DNA from: Aurantiochytrium sp. KH105
Taxonomy: Eukaryota > Sar > Bigyra > Thraustochytrida > Thraustochytriidae
NCBI GenBank assembly: GCA_003116975.1
Contig: BGKB01000183.1
Span: 62,001-126,000 of the forward strand
Direction of reading: 5' to 3'
Length of the DNA: 64,000 nt
In this document: positions 29,184 through 39,049 of the stretch, piece after piece
Layout of the letters: every line of letters starts with the position of its first letter
Numbering within the stretch: the first letter of the stretch is position 1
Made by a program: the position numbers and the translations under genes
The notes under the pieces: generated by a model
Seen by the model: only the letters and a program-made list of their open reading frames with translations
The model's database searches: none
Told to the model about the DNA's origin: nothing

Positions 29184-31059
29184 ATGGCGGAGGCCGAAGC
29201 CCGCGCTGCGGCCGCGGACGCGCTGAGCGAGCGCGGAGACTGGCCCGGCGCCGCGCGCATGTACGAGTCAAGTCTGGAGGCAGATGCCAGCAACTTGCAC
29301 GCGCTTGCCAACTTTGCCGTCTTGTGCACAGAGATGCTCGACGCGGTGACGAGCAAGGGCAAGGACGCGACACCGTTGCGGACTAAAGCAGTCTCATTGT
29401 ACTCGCGAGCGCTTGCGCAAAAACCAGATTGGTTTGACGGACACTACAATTTGGCAAATCTACTCGCTGATTCGGGTCCCGAGGGCGAAGCCACGGCCAT
29501 TGTCCACTACCGCGAGGCGCTCAAGCTCGAACCCAATGACGGCGATGTACACAACAACCTTTCCATTTGCCTTCTCAACGCAGGCCAACTTGCGGTAAGT
29601 TCGTAAGACAGAAACTCGACGATAATTATTCTCCATTCGTCCATTCATGACTCCGCGCCGCACTCACACGTTTTATGTATCGTCTGTCTCTGTGCTCACT
29701 TCTTACATATAGACCGCGTTAGAACATGCCAAAATCGCAGCCCGACAGGATCGTACACGTGCAGCCTTTTTGTCAAATCTTGCAGAGCTATATAATGCCA
29801 CAGGGGACACCAAAAAAGCTGTCTTCTTTGCGAAGAAAAGTGGCGACCCGCAAGCAATGCTCTTGCTCGCTGCGCTTCATCAGCAGCAGGGCGATGCGAC
29901 TAGCGCCAAAGAAGCCCTGCGCTCTCTCGTGGAAGCAGATGCCAAGGCAGAAAACCTGCCTGCGCGTCTGCGCCTTTTCTCGCTTCTCGCAGCACAGGAC
30001 GACGCGAAAGCTTCTTCCGAGGCAACAAAAGTCATGGAGCAAACCGCACAGCTATACGCTCAACGATGCCCGCACGACATTGTAGGACTCGCTACGCTTC
30101 GCGTTCTTGCGGGGACGAGCGATACAGATGAGATTCAGAACCTCGAAACCCTCAATGATGGGTCTGCACTTTCGCATGTCGCTGAAATGTGTCTTCTGCA
30201 TCTGGCTCTGGACGACGCGAGCCACTTGGCCCACAAGTGCCTGATACACGAGCGTCTCGCCGAGATTGGGGCCAGCGAAATCGCACCGCCGACGCGAATC
30301 TGTGAGTCCGACGCGGCCTTGGCGGCTGCACTCGAAAACACCCCTGAAGGCTCGCTCTGGTACATCAAGGATCCAGCGGTGCAACGAGGCCAGGGAATTC
30401 GCATCGTTCGCGGACCTGTGGACCCAGCCAATGTCAAACAGTGGGTTCCGGCGGGACGCCGCGTTTGTCTGCAGGAAGCGGTGAAACCGGCCTTGCTCGG
30501 CAACGCCAAGTTTGGAGTGCGTATGCACGTTCTCGTTACGACTGCTCCCGAGGACGAGGCCTTACGAGTTTTTGTAAGTCGGGATGGCATCCTTACCAAG
30601 TGCGGGAAATCGTACGCGCATGATGACACGACACCTTTGGGTCAGATCACATGCACCAGTGTGCAGCGCGGAGAAGCAGGTTTCAATCGCGAGGCCGTCA
30701 AGGGTCCGGCGTCAGAGTTGTGGGATGGTTTTCAAGAGGCGCTTCCACTCATTGATCATGCGGCCTTGCGTTCGATCGAAGCAGTCGCTGGCAAATTGTG
30801 TGCAAAGCCCAGTCTCAAAATGACTCGCGCACAACTCTTTGGGTACGACTTTTGCTTTGATGACACTGGCAAGCCCGTCTTTATCGAAGCCAACATTTCT
30901 CCGCAATTCCAGGACGCCAAGAAGCTTGCATCTTTGCGAAAGTCGCTCGCACCTTTGCTCATCAACACATTGCCTCGCCTGCTCCGCAAGGATGCCCCAG
31001 AAACCTTTCGCGAACCTTGTTTAGGCTGGAGGTTTGTCGGACAGGTCGAGAGCTCATAA
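29184..31059 (+). CDS. TPR-repeat protein with C-terminal TTL-like (ATP-grasp) domain, two exons
   Basis: Exon 1 is 29184-29594 and exon 2 is 29713-31059, with a 118-bp phase-0 intron (donor GTAAGT, acceptor ATATAG). The 585-aa product begins with TPR helices: A-L-S-E-R-G-D-W-P-G-A-A-R-M-Y, then G-H-Y-N-L-A-N-L-L and V-H-N-N-L-S-I-C-L-L-N-A-G-Q. The intron splits a TPR, which continues as T-A-L-E-H-A-K. The second half is a TTL-like ATP-grasp with I-K-D-P-A-V-Q-R-G-Q-G-I, V-C-L-Q-E-A-V, K-F-G-V-R-M-H-V-L-V and V-F-I-E-A-N, all intact. It therefore probably ligates an amino acid to a protein, with TPRs selecting the partner. The substrate is unknown. The frame is open upstream, but ATG 29184 is the best start. 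Confidence 0.8.
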
Positions 31060-31250
31060 TCTTTTGCTTTTGACGTATAAAAGTACGGGTTCTGTTTTTT
31101 TTCATAAGACACGATGAGGTTATTTTTTCATTGGCTAAAATATGGAAACGCGTCGAGGCGTCATGAAAAGAGACACAGGCTTGCGCGCCATACTGTGCCA
31201 TTGGCGCTTGTGGCTAACAAAAGGAGCAAGTGCCCAGACAGACAAATTGC

Positions 31251-31886
31251 TCACGCGTTTTCTTCCATGGAAAGTTTACCGAGATTACGCCTCTTGGCCT
31301 CACGGCAATGCTCTTGCACCTCCTCACTCGCCTCCTCGTTAACTTTGATCGCGTACGTGCCAGGCACGAAGCGATCTGCACGCATCAGAGCAATCAGAAA
31401 AAAGAGGAAAATAACAGTTGGTCAGTGAGTGCGCTGCCAAAACACCCTCATGCCCCGACGACCAAATCACATCATCAAATAGATGACTGCCCCAAAACGT
31501 ACCGATGCGCTGCCACTTGGCAACCCAGCTGTCCTTGGGCTGCATCATGGCCACGAGGCCCTCAAAGTTCTTGGTCGTGGCACCTTCGACGATCTCACGT
31601 TCACCCCAGTCCATGAAGTTGCAATTTGGGCACCCATCATTGTAAAACTGCGCGAATGAAAATCTCACGTGAGTTTCCGCTCTCCCCGCGAGCGTTCTCT
31701 CTCCTCAGGGCGCGCGCGCGCGCGCCAAAGACAGAGAGAGACGCGCAGTAAGGCACTTACCTGCGTGTACGTTTTCACCAGCAAACAGATGATGCAGGCG
31801 CGCAGACCCTTCATCTCGTCGGGCACGCTCTGGCTCACCTGGACCTCACCGCCGCCGAGGTCGTCCTCGACATCGTCATAGTTCAT
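31251..31886 (-). CDS. SPT4: Transcription elongation factor SPT4, three exons
   Basis: Exons on the minus strand are 31886-31761, 31647-31503 and 31375-31251, with GT-AG introns of 113 and 127 bp (phases 0 and 1). The spliced protein is 131 aa, close to the 117-residue human SPT4. It contains L-R-A-C-I-I-C-L-L-V-K-T, then D-G-C-P-N-C (the four zinc ligands are split across intron 1), F-E-G-L-V-A-M-M-x-P-x-D-S-W-V-A-K-W-Q-R and P-G-T-Y-A. SPT4 pairs with SPT5 to form DSIF, which controls RNA polymerase II pausing and elongation. An acidic N-terminal extension of about 20 residues precedes the core. The spliced model restores the family's full motif order. Confidence 0.92.
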
Positions 31887-32764
31887 CCCTCCCGCTCCTT
31901 TGCCGGGGTACGCGCGCGCGCTCGCACGCCGCCGCTTCACGCTGCTCCGCCACAACTCGTGTTTGGATCGATCGACGTTCGTGAACGACCGATGGTGTTT
32001 ACGATAATGTATACGATTTACGCCGCACGAATACAACTTGAAGAACGGAAGTGGGCTCCGACTTACGCCGAGCATACTCTACACGATTCGCCAATGGACT
32101 CGGCACAAGTCCTTGCATTGATTGACTTTGCACACTGCAGCCCTGCTGCTGACTCCTTGCGAATCGACCAAACCCGATCTGACCATGAGCACTTCGCTTT
32201 TGGCGTACCGCCATCTTCTCGACTGGCTTTGCTTGCTCGAGGAAGCATCTTTTACATAAATGTGAGCTAAACACCGCCATCTCACTGGTTGACAAGTTCG
32301 CCATACTTGCCCTCTTTCCTTATGGTCTGCAATTCCCAAGCCGTCTCACAGTTTCGCTTCTCCATTCCGGCATCATTCCAGCATCATCGTCCCCACATTG
32401 ATCACCATTGCATTTGCGCGTGCGCCTGCACGTGCTGATTCTCTGGCTTTCATGCCGCCATTGGCCAAAGAAAAGCCGCGCCCCGAAGGCGCCTGATCTG
32501 CCCAGCAACACCTCGTTCTTACCCGGGTCATGCCATGCCGTGATCACAAAGCATCGCCGTTCCAGGCTTGCGCCAAGTGGGCCGGAGCTGCCGAGGCCTG
32601 AAGAGGGCGCAAATCCTAATCCTTGTCGAGGATTCGCAGCGAGCGCGTCGGGAGTCAGAGACGCTGCACGTGCGCGGATCTTTGCCAGCAGCGTCGCGGG
32701 AGGCATTTGCAGCAGGCGGTCTTTGCCGTCTTGAGGAGCGCGAAGAGAAGGTATTGTTGGCGCC
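31887..32764. other. Divergent region between SPT4 and the methyltransferase gene
   Basis: This region of 880 bp includes a 149-codon minus-strand frame (32320-32766) that overlaps the methyltransferase start by two bases. That frame has no recognisable domain and is not called. Promoters of both genes should lie here. Confidence 0.5.
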
Positions 32765-34138
32765 ATGAGCGAGGTGAAAGGTCACCATGGCGGCGGCAGC
32801 AGCAGCAGCGACGGCAACGGAGGCGGTTCGCTGCTCGGGCTCGCGCGAGACACACTCGGTCGCTTTGGCCTGCAAGACGAGAACGGGGAGGTCTCATGGT
32901 GGGTGTCCTCGGCGCTTCAGGCCACGACCGTGCTCTTTTGGTTCGGAGTGGGTAGCGGTCTCGTCTTGGCTCGCTCTAAACTCCGCGCGAGCAAGACCCG
33001 TGCGCAGCGTACCGCGCAGGACGCACAAGCCAAGGAGACGGCCGCTCAGGAAGCCTCGCAGGAAGCTGCGCTCGCGGCCGCAGATCAACTCTACCAGACG
33101 TTCGGTGGCATGTTGACGTCTGCCACCTTGTACGTGGGAGACCAGCTGGGGCTATACGAAGAGCTGCGGCTCGCAGGCCCAATCACCAGCGCCCAGCTAG
33201 CGGCAAGAACTGGCTTGCACGAGCGCTGGCTGCATGAGTGGCTCTTGCAGAATGCCAGCGCCAAAATTCTCCGCTACGATCGCAAGACGTGCGCTTTCTC
33301 CATGGTACCTGGCTACGATATCGCGCTGACAGACCCTAACTGTGCGGGCATGTTTCAGATGGGGCCGGCGCTTGTGTCCCGCATCGCAGCCCTCAAGCAT
33401 ATCATGCAGGACCCGGCAGGTCTCGGCGAGACATACGATGGCTCCTTCAAGGACGACATTGCCATGTCAATCGAACGCATGCACACTTCAACGTTCAAGA
33501 CGGCGATTCCCGACGGTCTCTTTATGTCACATCATGTTATCGATGGAAATCTACCAAAGCTACTGGGTAAGGGTGGTATGCGCGTGGCTGAGATTGGTTG
33601 CGGCACCGCCACGGGACTCGTCGAGCTTGCGCGTCGGTTCCCGCAAGCAGAGTTCCATGGCTTTGAGCTCTCGTCAGAGGCAATTTCACAGGCGCAGAAT
33701 CGCATCTCGCGTGCGAGGGTCAAGAATGCTACGATTCATGATGTGCGCGAAACGCCTATCGAAGCGAACTCCTTTGACTTTTGCTTCTGCCACGATGTCG
33801 TCCATGATTGCGCGCAGCCGGAGCCTCTTATTCGGGATGCCTTTCGTGGTTTGCGCCCGGGCGGCACCTTTCTCATCGTTGACATTCGTACCTTTTCCGA
33901 CGATGCCGACATCGTCACGGACCCGGCCTCGGCGGTTCGTCTTGGGTTTTCCTGCGGCCTTTGTCTGCATTCGAGCTCGAGCGAAAAGGATGGGGCTCGC
34001 CTCGGCACCTTGGGGCTTAAAGACGGCGTCATTTCCAAGTACCTCTCCGACGCTGGCTTTGAGAATTTTCAGAGTTTCACTTGTGAGGCCCTTCCGACCA
34101 ACTCGTGTTTTACCGCGCGAAAGCCTGATTCCTCCTAA
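32765..34138 (+). CDS. SAM-dependent methyltransferase with N-terminal membrane segment and winged-helix-like domain
   Basis: The protein is 457 aa. A Gly/Ser-rich start is followed by a hydrophobic segment (about residues 45-70: S-A-L-Q-A-T-T-V-L-F-W-F-G-V) and an Ala/Gln/Lys coiled linker. Then comes a winged-helix-like part (I-T-S-A-Q-L-A-A-R-T-G-L-H-E-R-W-L) as in O-methyltransferase-type dimerisation domains. The Rossmann methyltransferase has motif I V-A-E-I-G-C-G-T-A-T-G (near 277), an acidic strand end (F-H-G-F-E-L-S), F-C-H-D-V-V-H-D and a G-L-R-P-G-G-T-F-L motif. This order matches bacterial Rv2258c-like methyltransferases. The substrate is not predictable. The single membrane segment suggests tethering to an organelle or the ER. 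Confidence 0.8.
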   Translation: MSEVKGHHGGGSSSSDGNGGGSLLGLARDTLGRFGLQDENGEVSWWVSSALQATTVLFWFGVGSGLVLARSKLRASKTRAQRTAQDAQAKETAAQEASQEAALAAADQLYQTFGGMLTSATLYVGDQLGLYEELRLAGPITSAQLAARTGLHERWLHEWLLQNASAKILRYDRKTCAFSMVPGYDIALTDPNCAGMFQMGPALVSRIAALKHIMQDPAGLGETYDGSFKDDIAMSIERMHTSTFKTAIPDGLFMSHHVIDGNLPKLLGKGGMRVAEIGCGTATGLVELARRFPQAEFHGFELSSEAISQAQNRISRARVKNATIHDVRETPIEANSFDFCFCHDVVHDCAQPEPLIRDAFRGLRPGGTFLIVDIRTFSDDADIVTDPASAVRLGFSCGLCLHSSSSEKDGARLGTLGLKDGVISKYLSDAGFENFQSFTCEALPTNSCFTARKPDSS

Positions 34139-34265
34139 CAATTTATCTCTTTCTCCTCGCAATGTCATTTTCGCGACTCGCTTCCCCATTTCACTGTTGA
34201 ATTCATGACCAGCCAGCCCCAGTTACAAATAGTGTCATCTTCGCAGCGCGCAGGGCATGTCCCCT

Positions 34266-35228
34266 TCACCCTGCAAGAGAGCCGAGAGAACTTATGCTGT
34301 GCTCTTCACTGCGATCAGGCTTTAGCGCACCGCCCACCCCAATTTTGGGGCCGCTATTGCTGCTGCTGCGCACTGCGCCTGGTCCACTGTTTCCCAGACC
34401 AAAATCGTTTTCGGCGGCGGCGACCGCTTCCGCTGCTGGGCTCGAGGCTCCCGTGCGCTGGAGCTTGCGCAAGGTTGTAGTCATGGAACGTGTTCCAATG
34501 TCGCCCAAAGAATCCTCATCGAGGATCTCGAGCTCGAGCTCTCGTTCCCGACTCAACTGATCGACCTTGGCGGATGTCGCCTCGAGTGCACGCAAAAGCT
34601 TTTCAATCGTGTCTTGCTGCGCTGCAATTCGTTGCTCTAGCGCTCGCGAGCTCGCCACAGACTGTCGCGGCGCAGTCTCATGTCCGAGAGATGAGCGAGG
34701 CGGTTTGCGCGTGGTTTCCGTGTCGAGCGCTGCAGCTCCTGCACTGATCGTTTCTTGATGATGCTGCTCGGCGTCTAGCATCATGTCTGCTTCTTCCTCG
34801 CCTAGTACACTTTCTTGGTCGTGCTGAGCTTGTTGACCGTGCTGCCTCTGCTCTCCGAGCAGCAGCTGGTCCACCTTGGCGGCGAGGGCAGCGAACGGTT
34901 TTTCCCAAGGCTCTTCTTCGACATGAACCGTGGACCTTCTCTGTGAAGGTGATGATAAACCTTTTGACAATGGAGATGCTGCCGATAGAATTGGCGACCC
35001 AAGAGGTGCTGCCGCCGCGGACGCGGTTGCTGGCTTTTCCTGCTGTACCCGAGCCTCCGCGTAGAGTGCCGCTCCGTGCTCCCGAATGTGCTTGACAAAA
35101 AGCCTCATGCGCGGCGGCACCTCTGGCGTCGACGCGACAGCGGACGCCACCGACGACGCGCCAGACGCTGACCCACTGTCGGACCCGCTGTCGGACCCGC
35201 TGTCAGACCCGGACTCCGATCCGCTCAT
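34266..35228 (-). CDS. Unrecognised coiled-coil protein with Ser/Asp repeat start
   Basis: The protein is 320 aa from ATG 35228 (an upstream extension begins with GTG only). The N terminus is a run of G-S-D-S repeats encoded by 12-bp units (GGACCCGCTGTC on the plus strand). The middle has M-R-L-F-V-K-H-I-R-E-H-G and F-A-A-L-A-A-K-V-D-Q-L-L. A predicted coiled coil follows (R-A-L-E-Q-R-I-A-A-Q-Q-D-T-I-E-K-L-L-R-A-L-E-A-T-S-A-K-V). The tail is Ser/Gly-rich. There is no catalytic motif, signal peptide or membrane segment, and I do not recognise the family. It converges with the methyltransferase gene. Confidence 0.6.
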   Translation of the reverse strand: MSGSESGSDSGSDSGSDSGSASGASSVASAVASTPEVPPRMRLFVKHIREHGAALYAEARVQQEKPATASAAAAPLGSPILSAASPLSKGLSSPSQRRSTVHVEEEPWEKPFAALAAKVDQLLLGEQRQHGQQAQHDQESVLGEEEADMMLDAEQHHQETISAGAAALDTETTRKPPRSSLGHETAPRQSVASSRALEQRIAAQQDTIEKLLRALEATSAKVDQLSRERELELEILDEDSLGDIGTRSMTTTLRKLQRTGASSPAAEAVAAAENDFGLGNSGPGAVRSSSNSGPKIGVGGALKPDRSEEHSISSLGSLAG

Positions 35229-35558
35229 CGTCGCAAGCTCCTCCGTTGAGGTTTGCGATGAGTTCACAAAGTTCACAGTCGAGGTAGTAGTAGAAACATG
35301 AAAGAATTTCTTTTTTGCCCAACGTCTGAGTCCAAATCCGGTTCAACGTTTTACCAAATAAGAGCGAGAAAGGGTCTTTTCTCCTGTCGAATGCCGGCCC
35401 GGAAGGCAAGGGGAACAAGAGAGTAGAACTTTCGAGGTGGTGCTTGACAGGGAAGGCACGAAAGTTCACAATGAAGCAGTGATAAAATAATCTGTTTTAT
35501 TGCACATCAGAGTTTGGCTTTCCAACGCTTGGTTCTCTCTTGATGACCCCAACTTGAA
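35229..35558. other. Spacer between two minus-strand genes
   Basis: The spacer is 330 bp, AT-rich near 35480-35510. It is presumably the 3' UTR of the sulfatase gene and the promoter of the coiled-coil gene. No feature is recognised. Confidence 0.5.
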
Positions 35559-38312
35559 CTAAATGTCACAGGTCCATGGGTCAAGAACGGCATGAAGTAG
35601 GTTCGAATCTGGGCTGCGCGTCGCGACTTCGAGCCCTGGGCCATAGATGCTGCACTCGTAGCTGCCACTTTGGCGCGGTGTGGACGACACTCCACGACAG
35701 GAATCTTCCAGGGTCTTCACGCAAAGCGCTAGGCAGGCCTTCCACCACGTTCGCCCGTAAGCACGAACAGTGGACACCTGGACTGGGGTGGCAGCGATTT
35801 CTTTGGAAAGCAAAAGAAATGCTTTACATTTTCCGGGAAAACTCCGCGTGCGGGGCAATCGAACAGCTCGCTTTCGACCGAGCGAGGCTCGAAATTGTCT
35901 TGGCGTCAGCGTCGGTGCTTGCGTAGGGCTCGAGCTGGGCGCGGGCGTGCTCGGAATCTCAATTTCCTTCACCGTGGAGGGCGGCACCGAAGGCGAGGGA
36001 GTTGGTTGCAGCGTTGGCTCCGCTGTCGTCTCAAACGATTGGATGACTGGCAAATCGTACACACATCGCAAACTCACGTTGCAAAAGGGATAAAAAAATT
36101 GCGACGTCTCGTTGCTAATGACGAGTTCAGCCGGATCGAAACTCGCAGCATACCGGAAATGATTATCGGTGATGGCCCGGTCCGGTTGCTGCGTGCGCTT
36201 GTAAAAATCTGCCATCGTACGAACTATCTCAATCACTTTGTTTGGAATCTTCTTGCGACGGAGAAGATTGACTCTTTCGTTCGGATCATCTTCAACATTA
36301 TACAGAAAAACAAGGTCCGTGTGTCCACGAGGCAGGCCCCCATAGTCGATCGGGGAGCGAATCGGGAGGTTCCAGTTTGTTCGACGGAAGATGTCGGGTC
36401 GCAAGTGTGTCGTGACAATATGAAATGGATCTTCGCGCAGTTTGTGAGCTGCATACGATTGTCCCCAGGCCAGCTTATACGGACCGAATTGAACTGCGCC
36501 CCCTCCGTGCACACGAACACGATTGTGAGCGTGAGTCCAGTCCACGGCGTAAGTTGGATCCACGAGGCTTTCGAATTGCGTGCCCTTATAAACTTGTGGA
36601 TCCCAAACTGCGCGGGGGACAAAGTCCGGAAGCAGATCAATGTCCTCAATGAGGTCCGCTTGTTCCTCAGTAACCACCGAGAGCACGCGCAGCTCGTCAG
36701 GGCGAGATGACTCGCCCGTCTGGATCGTGCGCCAGCGATTGACACCATCGAGAGTATTGTTGTTGTGGGGCAGACAATGAGCACACTTCCAGGCCTGCGC
36801 ATACTGCTCTGACGAGATGCCCGCGATACCGCTCGCAATCGTTGGCAAGAAATCGACAAAATGCATATAAACCTCGTTTGTTCCGCCTTTGACGGCGCTC
36901 TCGAGACGTGCGAGCGGCGAGAGGGTTCCGCGCACCAAGGTGCTAACTCGGATGCCTCCCTCCCAGACGGCGTTCTTGCTACCCATAAGAGGCCAATTGC
37001 TGGCGCCGCCCAGACGAGTGTCCAGCCCGCCGTTATCCGAGGTGAAAATAAACACGGTGTCATCCCAGACGTATTCGCTTTGAAGAGCAAACACCATCTT
37101 CTCAATCGCCGCGTCCATCGCGTGCACCATGCGCAAGTATTCGCGTCGAAGATTCGTGACCTGGTCATGAACAAAGAGTTCCTGCAAAGTCTTATCTGTT
37201 GCGTAACGAGAGGGCGCCTCAAGTGGCGTGTGCGGCGATCGAAAGGCAACGTTGAGGAAGAGCGGCTTATGCCGCGCCTCGCTTGCATAGTATGTGTGCA
37301 CATACCTCTCGGACTCGTACTTGAGAATGTCAGTATTATGCATCGTTTCGTACGCTGGGTCAGTCGTGTGGAGATCCATCAAGGGCGGAAGCTCTCCTGC
37401 AAAAGAGAGGCGCTCTGCCTTAATAGAGGCGTTGTGCAAGGTCGACAGACCTGGCAAACTGTCTTCGAAGAGCTCTTGAGCGAGAAACTTGGCTCGAAAG
37501 CTCTTGTCATTGACGCGCGACGTCCAACAGAGCGAGAATGGTCCAACGTGGTTGTCAAATCCACGAAAGGTAGGCCACAGCCGCTCGTCTTGGTACCCAA
37601 GGTGCCATTTGCCGAGAATGGCAGTGTGGTAGCCATCGCCCTTGAGAATTTCCGAAAGGGTTGTTTCACGTCCTGAGAGCCCGTATGTGCCTCCAGAGGT
37701 AACAGCGGGACCGTGGCCATACCTGTAAAAGTAGCGACCCGTCCAGAGCTGAGCACGAGAGGGACTGCAAATTGGTGCCGTATACATACGCTCGAGTCGA
37801 GTACTTTCAGGGAGAAGGGTATCAAGAAAAGGGGTGGCACTCTCCAATCCTGTCTCTGAATATGTATGCCAGCCGACATCGGCCCAGCCCAGATCGTCTG
37901 CGAGTGCAAGGACAATGTTGGGCCGAGAAGGTGCCGTCCACTGGTGTACAGTCGTGATGGCCGTCTCGTTGCCCTGTTGCACCGAGCCACTTGACAGCCA
38001 AATGTCATTCTGCCCAAGTTGCGTTCGGATACATCGAAAATCGCGGTCAATGTCGTGCGCGGCGCGCTCTTGCGTCAGGAACGAGCCTCCATGTGCAATG
38101 ATTTGCGTCAAGTTTACCTCTGTTGATCTCCATGCCGAGGCTTCGAAACACTCATCCAGAGCATTTGCAAAAGCTTGCGTCAAGGAGCTTATGCTTTCAG
38201 CATTTTCTACCTTGAGAAGGAGATACTCTTCATCTTCACTCTCAGCTTGTACTCTCGCAATGAGGCAAAGCGCCGCCACGGCAAGGAGCGTTGCCTGACG
38301 AGACAAGGTCAT
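35559..38312 (-). CDS. Secreted arylsulfatase (arylsulfatase B-like) with Cys-rich C-terminal module
   Basis: The protein is 917 aa from ATG 38312, which opens a clear signal peptide (T-L-L-A-V-A-A-L-C-L-I-A-R-V-Q-A). The sulfatase core starts with N-I-V-L-A-L-A-D-D-L-G-W-A-D-V-G (metal-binding Asp pair) and has the formylglycine signature P-I-C-S-P-S-R-A-Q-L-W-T-G-R. It continues with L-G-K-W-H-L-G and F-T-S-D-N-G-G. The arrangement with a GKWHLG motif fits arylsulfatase B/I/J type enzymes acting on sulfated polysaccharide. The C terminus has a Pro/Thr/Ser-rich linker, then a roughly 100-residue Cys-containing module (A-C-L-A-L-C and Y-E-C-S-I-Y) that resembles PAN/apple-like carbohydrate-binding units. 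Thraustochytrid walls contain sulfated polysaccharide, so wall remodelling or feeding are plausible roles. Confidence 0.85.
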   Translation of the reverse strand: MTLSRQATLLAVAALCLIARVQAESEDEEYLLLKVENAESISSLTQAFANALDECFEASAWRSTEVNLTQIIAHGGSFLTQERAAHDIDRDFRCIRTQLGQNDIWLSSGSVQQGNETAITTVHQWTAPSRPNIVLALADDLGWADVGWHTYSETGLESATPFLDTLLPESTRLERMYTAPICSPSRAQLWTGRYFYRYGHGPAVTSGGTYGLSGRETTLSEILKGDGYHTAILGKWHLGYQDERLWPTFRGFDNHVGPFSLCWTSRVNDKSFRAKFLAQELFEDSLPGLSTLHNASIKAERLSFAGELPPLMDLHTTDPAYETMHNTDILKYESERYVHTYYASEARHKPLFLNVAFRSPHTPLEAPSRYATDKTLQELFVHDQVTNLRREYLRMVHAMDAAIEKMVFALQSEYVWDDTVFIFTSDNGGLDTRLGGASNWPLMGSKNAVWEGGIRVSTLVRGTLSPLARLESAVKGGTNEVYMHFVDFLPTIASGIAGISSEQYAQAWKCAHCLPHNNNTLDGVNRWRTIQTGESSRPDELRVLSVVTEEQADLIEDIDLLPDFVPRAVWDPQVYKGTQFESLVDPTYAVDWTHAHNRVRVHGGGAVQFGPYKLAWGQSYAAHKLREDPFHIVTTHLRPDIFRRTNWNLPIRSPIDYGGLPRGHTDLVFLYNVEDDPNERVNLLRRKKIPNKVIEIVRTMADFYKRTQQPDRAITDNHFRYAASFDPAELVISNETSQFFYPFCNVSLRCVYDLPVIQSFETTAEPTLQPTPSPSVPPSTVKEIEIPSTPAPSSSPTQAPTLTPRQFRASLGRKRAVRLPRTRSFPGKCKAFLLLSKEIAATPVQVSTVRAYGRTWWKACLALCVKTLEDSCRGVSSTPRQSGSYECSIYGPGLEVATRSPDSNLLHAVLDPWTCDI

Positions 38313-39049
38313 TCTTTTGAGGGTTTGCTGAGAATGTGATGGACATTCCCGCCACAAGATTCTGAGGGTTTTGCGCGCACACACGCTTTCTTTGATGCAC
38401 CCTCGGGAATACAAATTGCCCCGAAGTGAAAGGACGCGGCCTCAGCTGGAGACACCTACTAATCTACCTACCACCTGTCTGTGAGTGCGATAAATTTGCT
38501 TTCAACTCTTATAAATTCAAGAGTCCGAGGCATGGTCGGCTCGCAATGTACCGGATAGATCATGTTACTAATAAGCGTCGAGCCAGAACTGACCTCCTCG
38601 CCATTATTTGAGTGCGGGCGCGGAGCCATTCCCGCGGGGTTACCAAGCTGGCTGACCTACGCAATGAGAAAGCTTAAACGCAGGGGAGAAGAAGGGGGGG
38701 GGGGGGGTCGTCAAGGTGTGTACTACTGCATTTGCTTTTAGTTTCGTGTTTTGTTCTTTGTTTTGTTCAGGATTTTTCCGTTACAGGCCTCCGACCCGGC
38801 GGCGGCGGCCGGCAGTGGTCCGGGGGAGGCTGACTCGGAAGGTTGGTTGGTTAGTTCGTTGGTTAGCTGACTGGCTGGCTGGCTGGCAGTGTGATTGCTT
38901 TAAACCACCCTAGTCAAAAAGCCTAGCCACGAAGTAGCGCAAACTTCCGCTGCCGGTCAAACGACACGAAGAAAAGCGAGTCGAAAAAAAGAAAAGAGAA
39001 TTGAAACACCAAAATTTCCTACGAGCACTAATTCAATTCAGGATACTAG
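38313..39049. other. Spacer between the two sulfatase genes
   Basis: This is 740 bp with a 13-base G run at 38695-38707 and GGTT/GGCT-type simple repeats near 38840-38890. Short open frames lack domains. It should contain the promoter of the upstream-reading arylsulfatase. Confidence 0.55.

Noticed and set aside
32320-32766. Minus-strand 149-codon ATG frame upstream of the methyltransferase
   Set aside because: No recognisable domain and its first codon overlaps the start of the plus-strand gene; treated as a chance frame in a GC-rich promoter.
35598-35615. GGTTCGAATCT, a tRNA B-box-like string
   Set aside because: It lies inside the sulfatase coding region and no acceptor, D or anticodon stems can be drawn around it.
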